64,000 nt of DNA from Bifidobacterium goeldii (GCF_003951095.1 NZ_QXGL01000001.1:434001-498000); one strand, 5' to 3'; counted from the first letter of the stretch, positions 7,758 to 16,587 are shown. Numbers and translations are program-made. Notes: generated from the sequence alone by a model not told the origin.

Positions 7758-8630
7758 TCAGCTCAGCAGGATCGTCTCGGGACGATTCGCCGTGTCGTGG
7801 CAGGCGACCGATCGCACGCACAGCGGCGACAGGCTCTGCTCGCGGATCCATTCGAGCGAGGAGCGCTGCGCGTGACGGTCGTAGACGATGCCCGACGTAA
7901 CCATGTCCCTCCATGATCGCGTGGCGTAACCGCCGTCGGCGAACAGCAGTACGTACCGGCCCGACGGCGCCGTGATCTTCATGGCCACCTGACCGTCGGT
8001 GTGGCCAGGGATGTTGATGAGCTGCACGCTGCGGTCGCCGAACAGGTCGTAGGATCGTCCGGCGGGGCCCTCATGGTCGTTCCAGTCGTACAGGTCGAGG
8101 TCGATTCCCCTCCACCACGAGGCATTGAAGCGCACGAGGCTGTTCGGGAACCGCGTGGCGCACCGCATCTCGTCCCTGGATACCATGATGCGCCGGGCGT
8201 CCCTCACGCCGCGCAGTCCATTCGCGTGATCACAATCAAGATGGGATATCGCCACCACGTCGAGATCAGCCGGGGACAGGCCCTGCGCGGCCAGCTGCTC
8301 AGGCACGGTCATCCCCGGACCCACTACACCCTGGTTGACCCGATACAGAGACCATGAGCCGAGAGAGCGGATCTGCGCTCCACGGTCGTAGACGCCGTCC
8401 GGACTCATGTCCCGGCCCCAGCCGGTATCAAACAGGATACGGCCGTGCGGCGTGGTGACGAGGAACGCGCACACGGGCAGCCATATGCGCTTGGACGCGG
8501 GCACGAAAAAGCCCGAACCGCGGACCAGTCCGCACCCGTTGCCGAAAGGCAGATCCGGTGAGACACGCACACGGCCGGCCACCATAACCTGAATGGAGAT
8601 TGCTGAATTGTTGGCACTGTTGTTGGTCAT
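7758..8630 (-). CDS. MBL-fold metallohydrolase (lactonase-like)
   Basis: The 290-residue product belongs to the metallo-beta-lactamase fold. The zinc motif is H-x-D-x-D-H (SHLDCDHANG, about residue 115), with a later GHTDG histidine (about residue 205) and an aspartate in LLFADGG. The opening HGRILFDTGWG is typical of the N-acyl-homoserine-lactonase-like subgroup, which hydrolyses lactone or ester substrates. An aspartate replaces the second histidine of the canonical HxHxDH, which occurs in some subgroups but makes the exact activity uncertain. The ATG at 8630 follows GGAG closely; a longer in-frame start exists at 8669. No secretion signal is seen. It lies inside the ychF-side module with a TetR gene. 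Confidence 0.75.
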   Translation of the reverse strand: MTNNSANNSAISIQVMVAGRVRVSPDLPFGNGCGLVRGSGFFVPASKRIWLPVCAFLVTTPHGRILFDTGWGRDMSPDGVYDRGAQIRSLGSWSLYRVNQGVVGPGMTVPEQLAAQGLSPADLDVVAISHLDCDHANGLRGVRDARRIMVSRDEMRCATRFPNSLVRFNASWWRGIDLDLYDWNDHEGPAGRSYDLFGDRSVQLINIPGHTDGQVAMKITAPSGRYVLLFADGGYATRSWRDMVTSGIVYDRHAQRSSLEWIREQSLSPLCVRSVACHDTANRPETILLS

Positions 8631-8816
8631 GACTCCATTACAGAACGCCGTGTGATGGAGAGGCCCCATTTCGCGCTACACAAAACACGATTATGTCCAC
8701 GATTGGCACCGTGGCTTTCTCCCCGATCCAATCGTCCGTCACGCCGGGCGCAGACCCCGGTGATACACCGTTCCCAACATAGACCACACCACAACAGCCA
8801 GCGACCACCATGTGCT

Positions 8817-8851
8817 GGGGGCCTTGGAATCACTGGGATTCCAAGGCCCCC
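8817..8851 (-). terminator. Terminator of ychF
   Basis: A 15-base perfect stem (GGGGGCCTTGGAATC with its complement, loop of five) lies 25 bases after the ychF stop on the minus strand. Copies of its core accompany tails 3 and 4. Confidence 0.85.
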
Positions 8852-8875
8852 GATGCTACCCGGCAATCGCCGCGA

Positions 8876-9973
8876 TCACTTCTTAGACACGTTGAATTTA
8901 AATTCCACGATGTCGCCGTCTTGCATCACGTAGTCGCGGCCTTCCTGGCGGAGCTTGCCTTCCTCCTTGATCTTGACCATGGAGCCGTCAGCGGCAACGA
9001 AATCGTCGTAGGAGACGATGTCGGCTTTAATGAAGCCCTTTTCGAAGTCGGTGTGAATCACGCCGGCGGCCTGCGGGGCGGTCCAGCCCTTGTGGATCTG
9101 CCAAGCGCGCACTTCCTTCTCGCCTGCAGTCAGGAAGGTCTGCAGGCCGAGGATGTCGAAGCCAACACGAGCCAGCTGGTCAAGACCAGACTCGGAAAGA
9201 CCAGCATCAGCAAGCATTTCACGAGCGTCAGCCTCATCAAGATCAGTCAGATCAGCCTCAAACTGAGCGTTAAGGAACACTGCGGGCGCAGGAGCAACAG
9301 AAGCAGCAAGCTTAGCTTTGAGCTCATCGTTAGCCAGCTCGTTATCATCCACGTTGAACACGTAGATGAACGGCTTAGCGGTCATCAAGTGCAGGTCGTA
9401 AATATCAGCCTTGTCGATTTCGCCAGCGGAAGCAGCCTGATCAATCGTGCGGCCAGATTCGAGAATGGCCTTGGCCTTCTTGACCGCGTCCATGTACGCA
9501 GGCTCGATCTTCTTGCCGCGCAGGTCCTTTTCGAGCTTGGGCAGCGCGTTCTCGATGGTCTGCATGTCAGCGAGGATCAACTCAGTGTTGATCGTGTCGA
9601 TGTCGTCAGCCGGGTCGACCTTGCCGTTGACGTGCACGATATCGTCGTCTTCGAAAGCGCGCACGACCTCGCAGATCGCGTCCGCCTCACGAATATTGGC
9701 GAGGAACTTATTACCCAAGCCTTCGCCTTCGGAAGCACCCTTGACAATGCCTGCAATATCAACAAATGTGACGGTTGCGGGCACAACCTTCTCAGTGTGC
9801 ACGAGCTTGGCAAGCACCGGCAGGCGATCGTCCGGCAGCGGCACGATACCAGTGTTCGGCTCAATGGTAGCGAACGGATAATTCTCAGCGAGAACATTGT
9901 TGCGCGTCAGCGCGTTGAACATAGTGGACTTGCCAACATTCGGCAAACCAACGATTCCAATAGTAAGAGACAT
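8876..9973 (-). CDS. ychF: Redox-regulated ATPase YchF
   Basis: The 365-residue protein is a full-length Obg-like P-loop NTPase. The P-loop is GLPNVGKST at residues 8-16, and NKFLANIREADAICEVVRAF is the family signature near residue 90. A TGS-type RNA-binding domain closes the protein (DIVEFKFNVSKK). YchF associates with ribosomes, hydrolyses ATP and is involved in stress responses. The internal ATG at 9973 is preferred because family members begin MSLTIGIVGLPNVGK. The gene is intact; its 3' end is the template-like sequence found in up to four extra copies at 37, 2315, 3762 and 6836. Confidence 0.95.
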   Translation of the reverse strand: MSLTIGIVGLPNVGKSTMFNALTRNNVLAENYPFATIEPNTGIVPLPDDRLPVLAKLVHTEKVVPATVTFVDIAGIVKGASEGEGLGNKFLANIREADAICEVVRAFEDDDIVHVNGKVDPADDIDTINTELILADMQTIENALPKLEKDLRGKKIEPAYMDAVKKAKAILESGRTIDQAASAGEIDKADIYDLHLMTAKPFIYVFNVDDNELANDELKAKLAASVAPAPAVFLNAQFEADLTDLDEADAREMLADAGLSESGLDQLARVGFDILGLQTFLTAGEKEVRAWQIHKGWTAPQAAGVIHTDFEKGFIKADIVSYDDFVAADGSMVKIKEEGKLRQEGRDYVMQDGDIVEFKFNVSKK

Positions 9974-10074
9974 GCTTCCCAGTCTAAAGCCAAGGTGGAC
10001 GTTGGCCACTCCCCCGCGATACGGCGTGTTCGATACCGGCTGTTCACCAACACATATGATGATGTCAAAAATGA

Positions 10075-10114
10075 TGATGCGGCAACTTCACTATTTCGCA
10101 AAGTTACCGCATCA
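10075..10114 (-). terminator. Terminator of the met-uptake operon
   Basis: On the minus strand TGATGCGG and AACTT arms pair across a short loop and are followed by a T-rich stretch (ATTTTTG). It lies just after the aminotransferase stop. Confidence 0.7.
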
Positions 10115-10140
10115 CTAGTAGCGCAACAACGTATGCACGC

Positions 10141-11334
10141 TCACAGTCCGATTGCAGCACCGGCTTGACCGATGCGTCGTACCGCTTCACGCAGCTGCGC
10201 TTCATCTTTCAGCAAGCTCAAGCGCACATAGTTCGCACCCACTCGCCCGAAGCACGTACCTGGCAATACCGCAACAGACGCTTTGTCGAGTAACGCGTCA
10301 GCAAACTGCTGGCCGCTCCAACCTTCCGGTGTGGCGATCCACGCGTAGACGCCGCCGGGCGAGTCAAATACGTCAAGTCCAAGCGCACGCAAACCGTCGG
10401 AAACAACCTTGCGTCGAGCAGCGTAACGTGCGGCAAGTTCAGCCACACAGCTTTGGTCAGAGTTGAGCGCAACAATGCCAGCATCCTGCACCATGCCAGT
10501 AACCATGGATCCCATTTGATAGTGGTATTGCTTGAGGCGCGCGATCACATCCGGATTGCCGGCAACGAATCCGGCGCGCCAGCCGGCCATCGCGTACATC
10601 TTCGACAGCGAGTTAACTTCCACACCCACATCGGTAGCGCCCGGCAATGTCAGATAGCTGACTTGCTGATCGTGTACGCCAAGTCCGGTGTATGCGAAAT
10701 CGTGAATAATAAGGAATCCGTAGCGTTTGGCGAGTTCAATCGCATGAGCAAAGAAGCTTGCAGGTGCTTGCGCTCCCGTGGGATTGTTTGGATAGTTGAG
10801 CACCAGCACGCGCAGTCTGCGCCACACGTCCTCGTCAACCGCGTCGAGATCCGGCAACCAGCCAAGCTCACGTTTGGCAGGCAGCAAAATCTCTTCAGCG
10901 CCGTACATGACTGACATGCAGTGATATGACGGATAGTACGGGTCTGCAAAAGCAACAGCATCCCCGCGCTCCACAAGAATCGCAAATAGGCCCGCGAGCC
11001 CATCTACTGCACCTTCAACAGCAAATAATTGCGTACGCCAATCAAGTGCTACGCCATGAACGCGCTGATACCAGCCGGCTGCAGCTTCAAGAAATGCTGG
11101 CTTACCATCGAACGGCGTGTATCGTGCGTTGAGTGGATCGTCAACGGATGATTTAGCAACATCGCGAATGAATTCAGCCGGATAGGCATCCGGGTTACCT
11201 TTTGCTAGGTCAATCACGTCAGCGCCAGCAGCGACAGCCTTAGCGACTTTTACGTCCATGTCAGCGAACACGTTCGGCGGCACAGTTTGTGCGACGCTTG
11301 CAAATCGAGGCGTCCATGCACCTGTTGTCGTCAT
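10141..11334 (-). CDS. Class I/II pyridoxal-phosphate aminotransferase
   Basis: The 397-residue product has the fold-type I aminotransferase landmarks. These are NYPNNPTGA (about residue 185), HDFAYTGLG (about 217), and the Schiff-base lysine K245 in SLSKMYAMAGWRAGF. It resembles the AspC/DapL-like group that transaminates amino acids with 2-oxoglutarate. It is the last gene downstream of metQ, the E1 genes, metN and metI, about 180 bases from metI. This position suggests methionine or another imported amino acid as substrate, which is inference. The ATG at 11334 is preferred to the GTG at 11343, which sits only two bases from AAGGAG. Confidence 0.85.
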   Translation of the reverse strand: MTTTGAWTPRFASVAQTVPPNVFADMDVKVAKAVAAGADVIDLAKGNPDAYPAEFIRDVAKSSVDDPLNARYTPFDGKPAFLEAAAGWYQRVHGVALDWRTQLFAVEGAVDGLAGLFAILVERGDAVAFADPYYPSYHCMSVMYGAEEILLPAKRELGWLPDLDAVDEDVWRRLRVLVLNYPNNPTGAQAPASFFAHAIELAKRYGFLIIHDFAYTGLGVHDQQVSYLTLPGATDVGVEVNSLSKMYAMAGWRAGFVAGNPDVIARLKQYHYQMGSMVTGMVQDAGIVALNSDQSCVAELAARYAARRKVVSDGLRALGLDVFDSPGGVYAWIATPEGWSGQQFADALLDKASVAVLPGTCFGRVGANYVRLSLLKDEAQLREAVRRIGQAGAAIGL

Positions 11335-11514
11335 CTTGGTCACTGCTCCTTACCAATGGTGATGCGTGCAATCGCGCCACTGCCGATTGCACTAACAAAT
11401 AGAGAAATACGTCTTATGTAAAAAGACGCCGACTGTCGCCTTGTGCCGCTTGTAGTCGAAAGCACAAGACCACACGCAACATTGAAGGCTCCAGTCGACG
11501 CCGACCAGCTGCAG

Positions 11515-12195
11515 TTAGTGCTGCAGCCTGCGTGCCAGCCAGTTGCACAGAAATTGGCTGATGAACACGATAATCAGGATGATGAGCGTCGCTACGAGCG
11601 TCACATCACCTTGGAAGCGGTTGTAGCCGCGGATGATTGCTAGGTTACCGAGACCGCCACCGCCGACTACGCCAGCCATTGCGGAAAACGCAACAACGTT
11701 AATGAACGACAAGGCGGACACGCGAATAATTGGCACACGCCCTTCGCGCAGGTACACGCGCCAAATGATGTCGAGTGTGCCCAAGCCTGAAGCTTTTGCT
11801 GCTTCAACAAGACCGTTATCGATTTCCAGCAACGCGTTTTCAACCTGTCGCGCGTAGAACGGGATCGTGGCGCCAACAATTGGCACGATCATTGCGTTCG
11901 TGCCAATAGATGTGCCTACGATTACGCGCGTAACACCGACGAGCAGCGCCATGAGGATGATGAACGGGATCGAGCGCAGGATGTTTACAGCTTTGTCGAG
12001 GATGTTGTACACGATCGCATTGCGCAGCAGTCCACCACGGCCGGTGAGCAGCAACAACAAACCAAAAACGAGGCCGATCGCATAACCGATAATCGCACCG
12101 ACAACCACCATGTACACAGTCTCGCCGGTTGCCTCCCACACTTCGGGCCAGATCTGCGAAACGTTAGGCAGCAGCGTGTTGAGCACGTCACTCAT
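11515..12195 (-). CDS. metI: Methionine ABC transporter permease MetI
   Basis: This 226-residue inner-membrane protein has five or six hydrophobic helices. It carries the EAA-type cytoplasmic loop (LVEAAKASGLGTLDIIWRV, about residues 130-150) that contacts the ATPase. The pattern of ETVYMVVVGAIIGYAIG and VGGGGLGNLAIIRGYNRF is characteristic of MetI. With MetN and MetQ it imports L- or D-methionine or close analogues. The start overlaps the metN stop by a few bases, so translation is coupled. Confidence 0.92.
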   Translation of the reverse strand: MSDVLNTLLPNVSQIWPEVWEATGETVYMVVVGAIIGYAIGLVFGLLLLLTGRGGLLRNAIVYNILDKAVNILRSIPFIILMALLVGVTRVIVGTSIGTNAMIVPIVGATIPFYARQVENALLEIDNGLVEAAKASGLGTLDIIWRVYLREGRVPIIRVSALSFINVVAFSAMAGVVGGGGLGNLAIIRGYNRFQGDVTLVATLIILIIVFISQFLCNWLARRLQH

Positions 12196-13336
12196 CATCT
12201 TCCCCTTCCGCTTGGGTTTCGTTCACATGTACGTCAGCTAGCGGGGTTGCTTCAACACCAACCGTTGCGAAGTATTCCAATGCGCCACGTACCGCATCAG
12301 GCGTACCCTCGAGCGAGACGAGAATCATACCGAACGGCGTATCGTGAATAACATCCACGTTGCCAAAAATAATGTTGCCGGTCACGCCGTAGCGACGGTG
12401 CACGTCAGCCATCAGTGTCTCTTCAGCACCCTGACCAACAGAGGAAAGCAGGTATACGTTGCCTGCGTCACGCTCAGCAGCAAATAGATCGTGCGTGCGA
12501 ACGAGTTCAAGACCTTTGTTGATATTGCCGGATGTGTAGATGAACTCGCGTGTCAGTTCGCTCGTCGGATGCGCGAATACGTCAAGAATGCCACCGTCGT
12601 CAACGAGTCGACCGTGATCAACTACGGCGATACGCGTGCAAATATCTTTCACAACCTGCATCTGATGAGTAATCAGCACAATCGTTAAACCAAGTCGCGC
12701 GTTGAGGTCTTTAAGCAGCGTGAGGATCGAACGTGTGGTGCGCGGATCGAGAGCACTCGTAGCCTCATCACACAGCAAAATCTCTGGATCGCCGATAAGC
12801 GCGCGAGCGATTGCTACACGCTGCTGCTGACCGCCGGAAAGTTGACGTGGGTACACGTTTGCTTTATCAGCAATGCCAACAAGATCAAGCAGTCGCAACG
12901 CCTTGGCTTTTGCATCAGCCTTTGAGATGCGCTCATGCACAAGCGGCAACGTCACATTGTCCAGCACTGTGCGTGAAGGCATCAGATTGAAATGCTGGAA
13001 GATCATTGCGATCTTGCGGCGTACCGGTTTGAGCTCGCTCTCGGACAGGGATGAGATTTCCTTGCCGTTGAACGTTACACTGCCGGAGGTAACGCGCTGC
13101 AGCACGTTCATCGTGCGCACGAGTGTTGATTTGCCCGCACCGGAAAAACCGATAATGCCGTAAATATCACCCTTGCTGATGGTCAGCGATACGTCATCAA
13201 CCGCGTGGAATGGAGCTTTTCCGTCACGCCCGGGGAATTCTACGGTCACATGGTCGAGGCGCATCAGCGCAGCACGCTCGCCTTGTGCGCTCGTTGCAGC
13301 AGTATTGGTCAGCGTGGTCGATTCGACTTCGCTCAT
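12188..13336 (-). CDS. metN: Methionine ABC transporter ATP-binding protein MetN
   Basis: The 382-residue ATPase has Walker A GFSGAGKST (near residue 65), the ABC signature LSGGQQQR, and Walker B ILLCDEATSALD. The last 90 residues form a NIL domain (IIFGNVDVIHDTPFGMILVSLEG), which binds methionine and inhibits transport when the cell has enough. Length fits MetN. Its ATG overlaps the stop of the E1 beta gene in an ATGA, and its own end overlaps metI. Confidence 0.93.
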   Translation of the reverse strand: MSEVESTTLTNTAATSAQGERAALMRLDHVTVEFPGRDGKAPFHAVDDVSLTISKGDIYGIIGFSGAGKSTLVRTMNVLQRVTSGSVTFNGKEISSLSESELKPVRRKIAMIFQHFNLMPSRTVLDNVTLPLVHERISKADAKAKALRLLDLVGIADKANVYPRQLSGGQQQRVAIARALIGDPEILLCDEATSALDPRTTRSILTLLKDLNARLGLTIVLITHQMQVVKDICTRIAVVDHGRLVDDGGILDVFAHPTSELTREFIYTSGNINKGLELVRTHDLFAAERDAGNVYLLSSVGQGAEETLMADVHRRYGVTGNIIFGNVDVIHDTPFGMILVSLEGTPDAVRGALEYFATVGVEATPLADVHVNETQAEGEDDE

Positions 13337-14328
13337 GCCGCCTCTCCCAGTCCAGCTGCAGCTTTCAGCGCCGCAGTAATTTCGCGTTCGCCGGCGAGCA
13401 CATAGTCCTCGAGCACCGGGCTGAACGGCAGCGGCGAGAATTTTGCGCCAACGCGCAGAATCGGGCCGCGCAAATAGTCGAAGTGATTTTCAGCGACGCG
13501 TGCAGCGATTTCTCCACCAACACCACCAATCTTGATGGCTTCGTGTGCGATAACCAAATGCCCGGTGCGCTTCACCGACTCGTAGATGGTGGGCATGTCA
13601 AGCGGGCTGATCGAACGCAGATCAATAACCTCAACGCTTACGCCATGCTCACGTTCGATTGCCTCCGCAGCGGCGAGCGCCTTGGTAAGCATCAATCCGT
13701 ATGAAATCAGTGTCACGTCAGTGCCAGGCTTGACGATCTCAGCTTTGCCAAGATCAATATCAGGCAGATCGTCAGGCACATTGCCTTTAACCGGGAACAG
13801 ACCTTTGTTTTCGAAGTAGATGACTGGGTCTGGATCCTTGATTGCAGCTTTGAGCAGCTGCTTGCCATTGGCGGGCGTGGAAGGAACAACAACGCGAATA
13901 CCTGGAATGTTGGTAAACCAGGTTTCCAGTGACTGCGAATGCTGGGCGGCACCGTGCTTCATGAGACCATCAGGCGCGCGCAATACGAGCGACATGCTGG
14001 CCTGGCCGCCGAACATGTAGTGGGCTTTGGCCATCTGGTTTAAGACTTCGTCCATGGCGATGCCAATGAAATCAGCGAAGTGCAGATCGATGACCGGCTT
14101 GGCTCCTGCGATGGCCGCGCCGACGCCGGCGCCGACGAGTGCGGTTTCGGAGATCGGCGTGTCTAGTACGCGTTCGGGGAATTCGTCTTTCATGCCGGCG
14201 AACTGGCCGAAAATACCGCCTTGTTTGGCGATGTCTTCGCCGTAGACGAATACGCGCTCATCGGCGCGCATTTCTTCGAGCATGGCTTCGCGCGTTGCCT
14301 CGCCGAAGGTAATGATTCGCTCACTCAT
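13333..14328 (-). CDS. 2-oxoacid dehydrogenase E1 component, beta subunit
   Basis: The 331-residue product is a transketolase-like pyrimidine-binding and C-terminal subunit, as in PdhB, AcoB and BkdB. It opens IITFGEATREAMLEEM and has VFVYGEDIAKQGGIFG. With the alpha subunit it would form a thiamine-diphosphate enzyme that decarboxylates a 2-oxoacid and transfers the acyl group to a lipoyl E2. Neither E2 nor E3 genes are in this window. Its start overlaps the alpha stop and its end overlaps metN, so the E1 pair is translationally tied to the methionine transporter. Confidence 0.88.
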   Translation of the reverse strand: MSERIITFGEATREAMLEEMRADERVFVYGEDIAKQGGIFGQFAGMKDEFPERVLDTPISETALVGAGVGAAIAGAKPVIDLHFADFIGIAMDEVLNQMAKAHYMFGGQASMSLVLRAPDGLMKHGAAQHSQSLETWFTNIPGIRVVVPSTPANGKQLLKAAIKDPDPVIYFENKGLFPVKGNVPDDLPDIDLGKAEIVKPGTDVTLISYGLMLTKALAAAEAIEREHGVSVEVIDLRSISPLDMPTIYESVKRTGHLVIAHEAIKIGGVGGEIAARVAENHFDYLRGPILRVGAKFSPLPFSPVLEDYVLAGEREITAALKAAAGLGEAA

Positions 14329-15307
14329 AAAGGTTCACCTCACCGCTGTATACGTCTTCCAATGCCTGATCAGTTGTCGGGAACGGACTGTTCGCTGCGA
14401 ATTCGAGCGCGTCTACGAACTCTTTGTCGAGTCCCGCTTCGGCTGCGTCGAGATCAGCCTGTGTGACCGTGCCGTTGAGCAAGATTTTCTTGCGGAATCG
14501 GTCGATTGGATCGTTGTATTCTTTCCACTCTTCGACTTCTTCTTGGCTGCGGTACAGCTGTGGATCAGTAATAAAGTGGCCGTCGCGACGGTACGTTTTG
14601 CATTCGAGGATGGAGGGGCCTTCGCCGCGGCGAGCGCGAGCGATGAGTTTGGCGGCTGCATCGCGCACGGATTCAACGTCGTTGCCGTCAACGGTCACGC
14701 CGGGAATACCGTATCCTGCGGCGCGTTCAGACAAATAGTCGACGTTTTTGACGTCGTCGAAACGGGTGGTGGATGCCCACGCGTTGTTTTCGCACACGTA
14801 GATCACTGGCAGTTTCCACGTGGCGGCGAGGTTGACTGCTTCGTGGAATGTGCCACGACTGGATGCACCGTCACCAAAGAAGCACACTGCGACTTCGCTG
14901 CCATGACGCTGCTTGACCGCGAGCGCCGCACCGGTAGCGATGTTGAAACCGCCGCCGACTACGCCGTTAGCACCGAGCATGCCGACGCTGAAGTCAGCCA
15001 GGTGCATGGAGCCGCCCTTGCCTTTGCAGTAGCCGGTAGTGCGACCGTAGAGTTCTGCGAGTGAACGATCGACGCGAGCGCCCTTGGCAAGGGTGTGACC
15101 GTGACCGCGATGGGTGCTGGTCACGTAGTCCTTGTGCGTGAGGTTGCTGCAAACGCCGGTGGCGACTGCTTCTTCGCCGATGTACAGGTGGGCTGGTCCG
15201 ACGATTTCCTTGCCGATATGCGCTTTGACTGTTTCCTCAAATTTGCGGATTCTGCGCATGGTGGTGTACAGGTCAATCGCCTGTTCGGTGGTTAGTGGTG
15301 TAGTCAT
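14321..15307 (-). CDS. 2-oxoacid dehydrogenase E1 component, alpha subunit
   Basis: The 328-residue product is an E1 alpha subunit. The thiamine-diphosphate motif begins at GDGASSRGTFHEAVNLA and ends with the NN pair in VCENNAWA (about residues 155-185). Sequences such as GPAHLYIGEEAVATGVC and GRTTGYCKGKGGSMH match acetoin- and pyruvate-dehydrogenase alpha chains. Substrate cannot be decided; the setting between metQ and metN hints at a 2-oxoacid derived from methionine or a branched-chain amino acid. The ATG at 15307 has GGAAAG seven bases upstream, better than the longer start at 15334. Confidence 0.88.
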   Translation of the reverse strand: MTTPLTTEQAIDLYTTMRRIRKFEETVKAHIGKEIVGPAHLYIGEEAVATGVCSNLTHKDYVTSTHRGHGHTLAKGARVDRSLAELYGRTTGYCKGKGGSMHLADFSVGMLGANGVVGGGFNIATGAALAVKQRHGSEVAVCFFGDGASSRGTFHEAVNLAATWKLPVIYVCENNAWASTTRFDDVKNVDYLSERAAGYGIPGVTVDGNDVESVRDAAAKLIARARRGEGPSILECKTYRRDGHFITDPQLYRSQEEVEEWKEYNDPIDRFRKKILLNGTVTQADLDAAEAGLDKEFVDALEFAANSPFPTTDQALEDVYSGEVNLYE

Positions 15308-15410
15308 GGTTGTGCTTTCCGTGTGTTGTGTCACTGTGTTGTGTCACTGTGCGACTCGCCGCGTGAGCTTCTGTGCTCGCTTACGCAGTTTGCCGCGTTA
15401 CTGTGTTTCA

Positions 15411-15451
15411 CCCCAGTGGCTGCCAAACTGTGCGATCGGCAGCCACTGGGG
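15411..15451 (-). terminator. Hairpin between metQ and the E1 genes
   Basis: A 14-base perfect stem (CCCCAGTGGCTGCC with its complement, loop of 13) lies 9 bases after the metQ stop and about 100 bases before the E1 alpha gene. No long T run follows, so it may attenuate transcription or protect the metQ mRNA end. That would give more binding protein than transporter. Confidence 0.65.
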
Positions 15452-15459
15452 TGTGTTCG

Positions 15460-16275
15460 TCACCACAGAGGGATGACAGCGCCCTTGTACAGGTCTTCGA
15501 TAATCTTCTTGCTCTCGTCGGTGCGGTAAGCGTCAACAACCTTCTTATAGGTTTCGTTGTCCTTATCCTTGGCGCGCGAGACGATGATGTTGTAGTACGG
15601 CTTGGACTGCTCGTTGACCGGTTCGATGTAGATGGCGTCGGACTTGGGGTTGAGGCCGGCGTCGAGAGCCATGAACACGTTGATGACGCTGGCGCCCACG
15701 TCAGGCAGGGAGCGGGCGGTCTGTGAGGCTTCAAGCTCGGTGATCTTCAGGTTCTTCGGGTTGGAGACGATGTCGTCCGGGGTGGGGTTGGTGCCTTCCT
15801 TGTAGTCGAGCTTGATGAGTCCAGCGGACTGGAGCAGCAGCAGGCCACGTGCGGCGTTGACGTCATCGTTGGCGATGGTTACTTCGGAACCTTCAGGAAT
15901 ATCCTCGACCTTCTTGGCCTTGTCGGAGTAGAGGCTGATCGGGTTGAGCACGGTTTCACCAACGGCAGCGAGCGCATTGTTGTGCGTCTTGTTGAAGTCG
16001 TCCATGAGGATGTAGCCCTGGTAAGCGTTGAGGTCGATATCACCCTTAGCAAGTGCTTCGTTGGGCTGAATGTAGTCGGAGAACTTTACCAGTTCAACGT
16101 TGATGCCTTCCTTCTTGAGGGCAGGAATGACGGACTGGTCCCAAACTTCGTTGCTGTCTCCCACTACGCCGATTTTCACGGTGTTGGCGCTGTCGGCGGA
16201 GGCCGAACCGCAGGCAGCAGTGCCGACCAGTGTGAGTACGGCTAATGCTCCCGCGAGGATTTTCTTGACGTTCAT
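15460..16275 (-). CDS. metQ: Methionine ABC transporter substrate-binding lipoprotein MetQ
   Basis: The 271-residue product begins with a lipoprotein signal: a basic start (MNVKKI), a hydrophobic core and a TAAC lipobox with cysteine at about residue 22. The mature part is an NLPA/MetQ periplasmic-binding fold (VKIGVVGDSNEVWDQSV, then LNAYQGYILMDDFNK). It would sit on the outer face of the membrane and deliver methionine to MetNI. The ATG at 16275 directly precedes the signal peptide and follows GAAGGG; a longer in-frame start to 16395 would bury the signal. Confidence 0.93.
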   Translation of the reverse strand: MNVKKILAGALAVLTLVGTAACGSASADSANTVKIGVVGDSNEVWDQSVIPALKKEGINVELVKFSDYIQPNEALAKGDIDLNAYQGYILMDDFNKTHNNALAAVGETVLNPISLYSDKAKKVEDIPEGSEVTIANDDVNAARGLLLLQSAGLIKLDYKEGTNPTPDDIVSNPKNLKITELEASQTARSLPDVGASVINVFMALDAGLNPKSDAIYIEPVNEQSKPYYNIIVSRAKDKDNETYKKVVDAYRTDESKKIIEDLYKGAVIPLW

Positions 16276-16549
16276 AATGATTCCCTTCTTGTGTCCGCCG
16301 TTCGGCTGGATTCGGCCTTCTGGCGCCGCTTGCGGCGGTGATGCCAGTGTATGAAGGGTTTTGGGGGCATTATGGCGTAAATGCGAAATCAGCATATTAG
16401 CGATGGTTATATGCGGCTATTTATGCGTGGAACAAAAACAGCTGATGAATCCCTGTGAGCCGCCTCAACGACTACACTGTCGTCTCATTATGTGGATATG
16501 AGCGGTGGGTTATTAGGTGAGGTTATATGCGAATACCAGCATCTACGAT
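16276..16549 (-). promoter_or_regulatory. metQ leader and promoter region (no riboswitch recognised)
   Basis: This 270-base stretch upstream of metQ must hold the operon promoter. It contains a small GC-rich hairpin (CCGCCGC with GCGGCG, about 16335). I could not fit a SAM-I, SAM-II or SAM-IV riboswitch, nor a convincing repressor palindrome. Confidence 0.4.
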
Positions 16550-16587
16550 AACGGGCGAGCGCAGAAGTTTTCCTGCACTCGCCCGTT
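16550..16587 (-). terminator. Terminator of proC
   Basis: AACGGGCGAGCGCAG pairs with CTGCACTCGCCCGTT with one mismatch around an eight-base loop. It lies about 65 bases after the proC stop. Confidence 0.75.

Noticed and set aside
8810..10168. Long plus-strand frame opposite ychF
   Set aside because: It is the antisense shadow of a highly conserved GTPase-fold gene and shows no domain.
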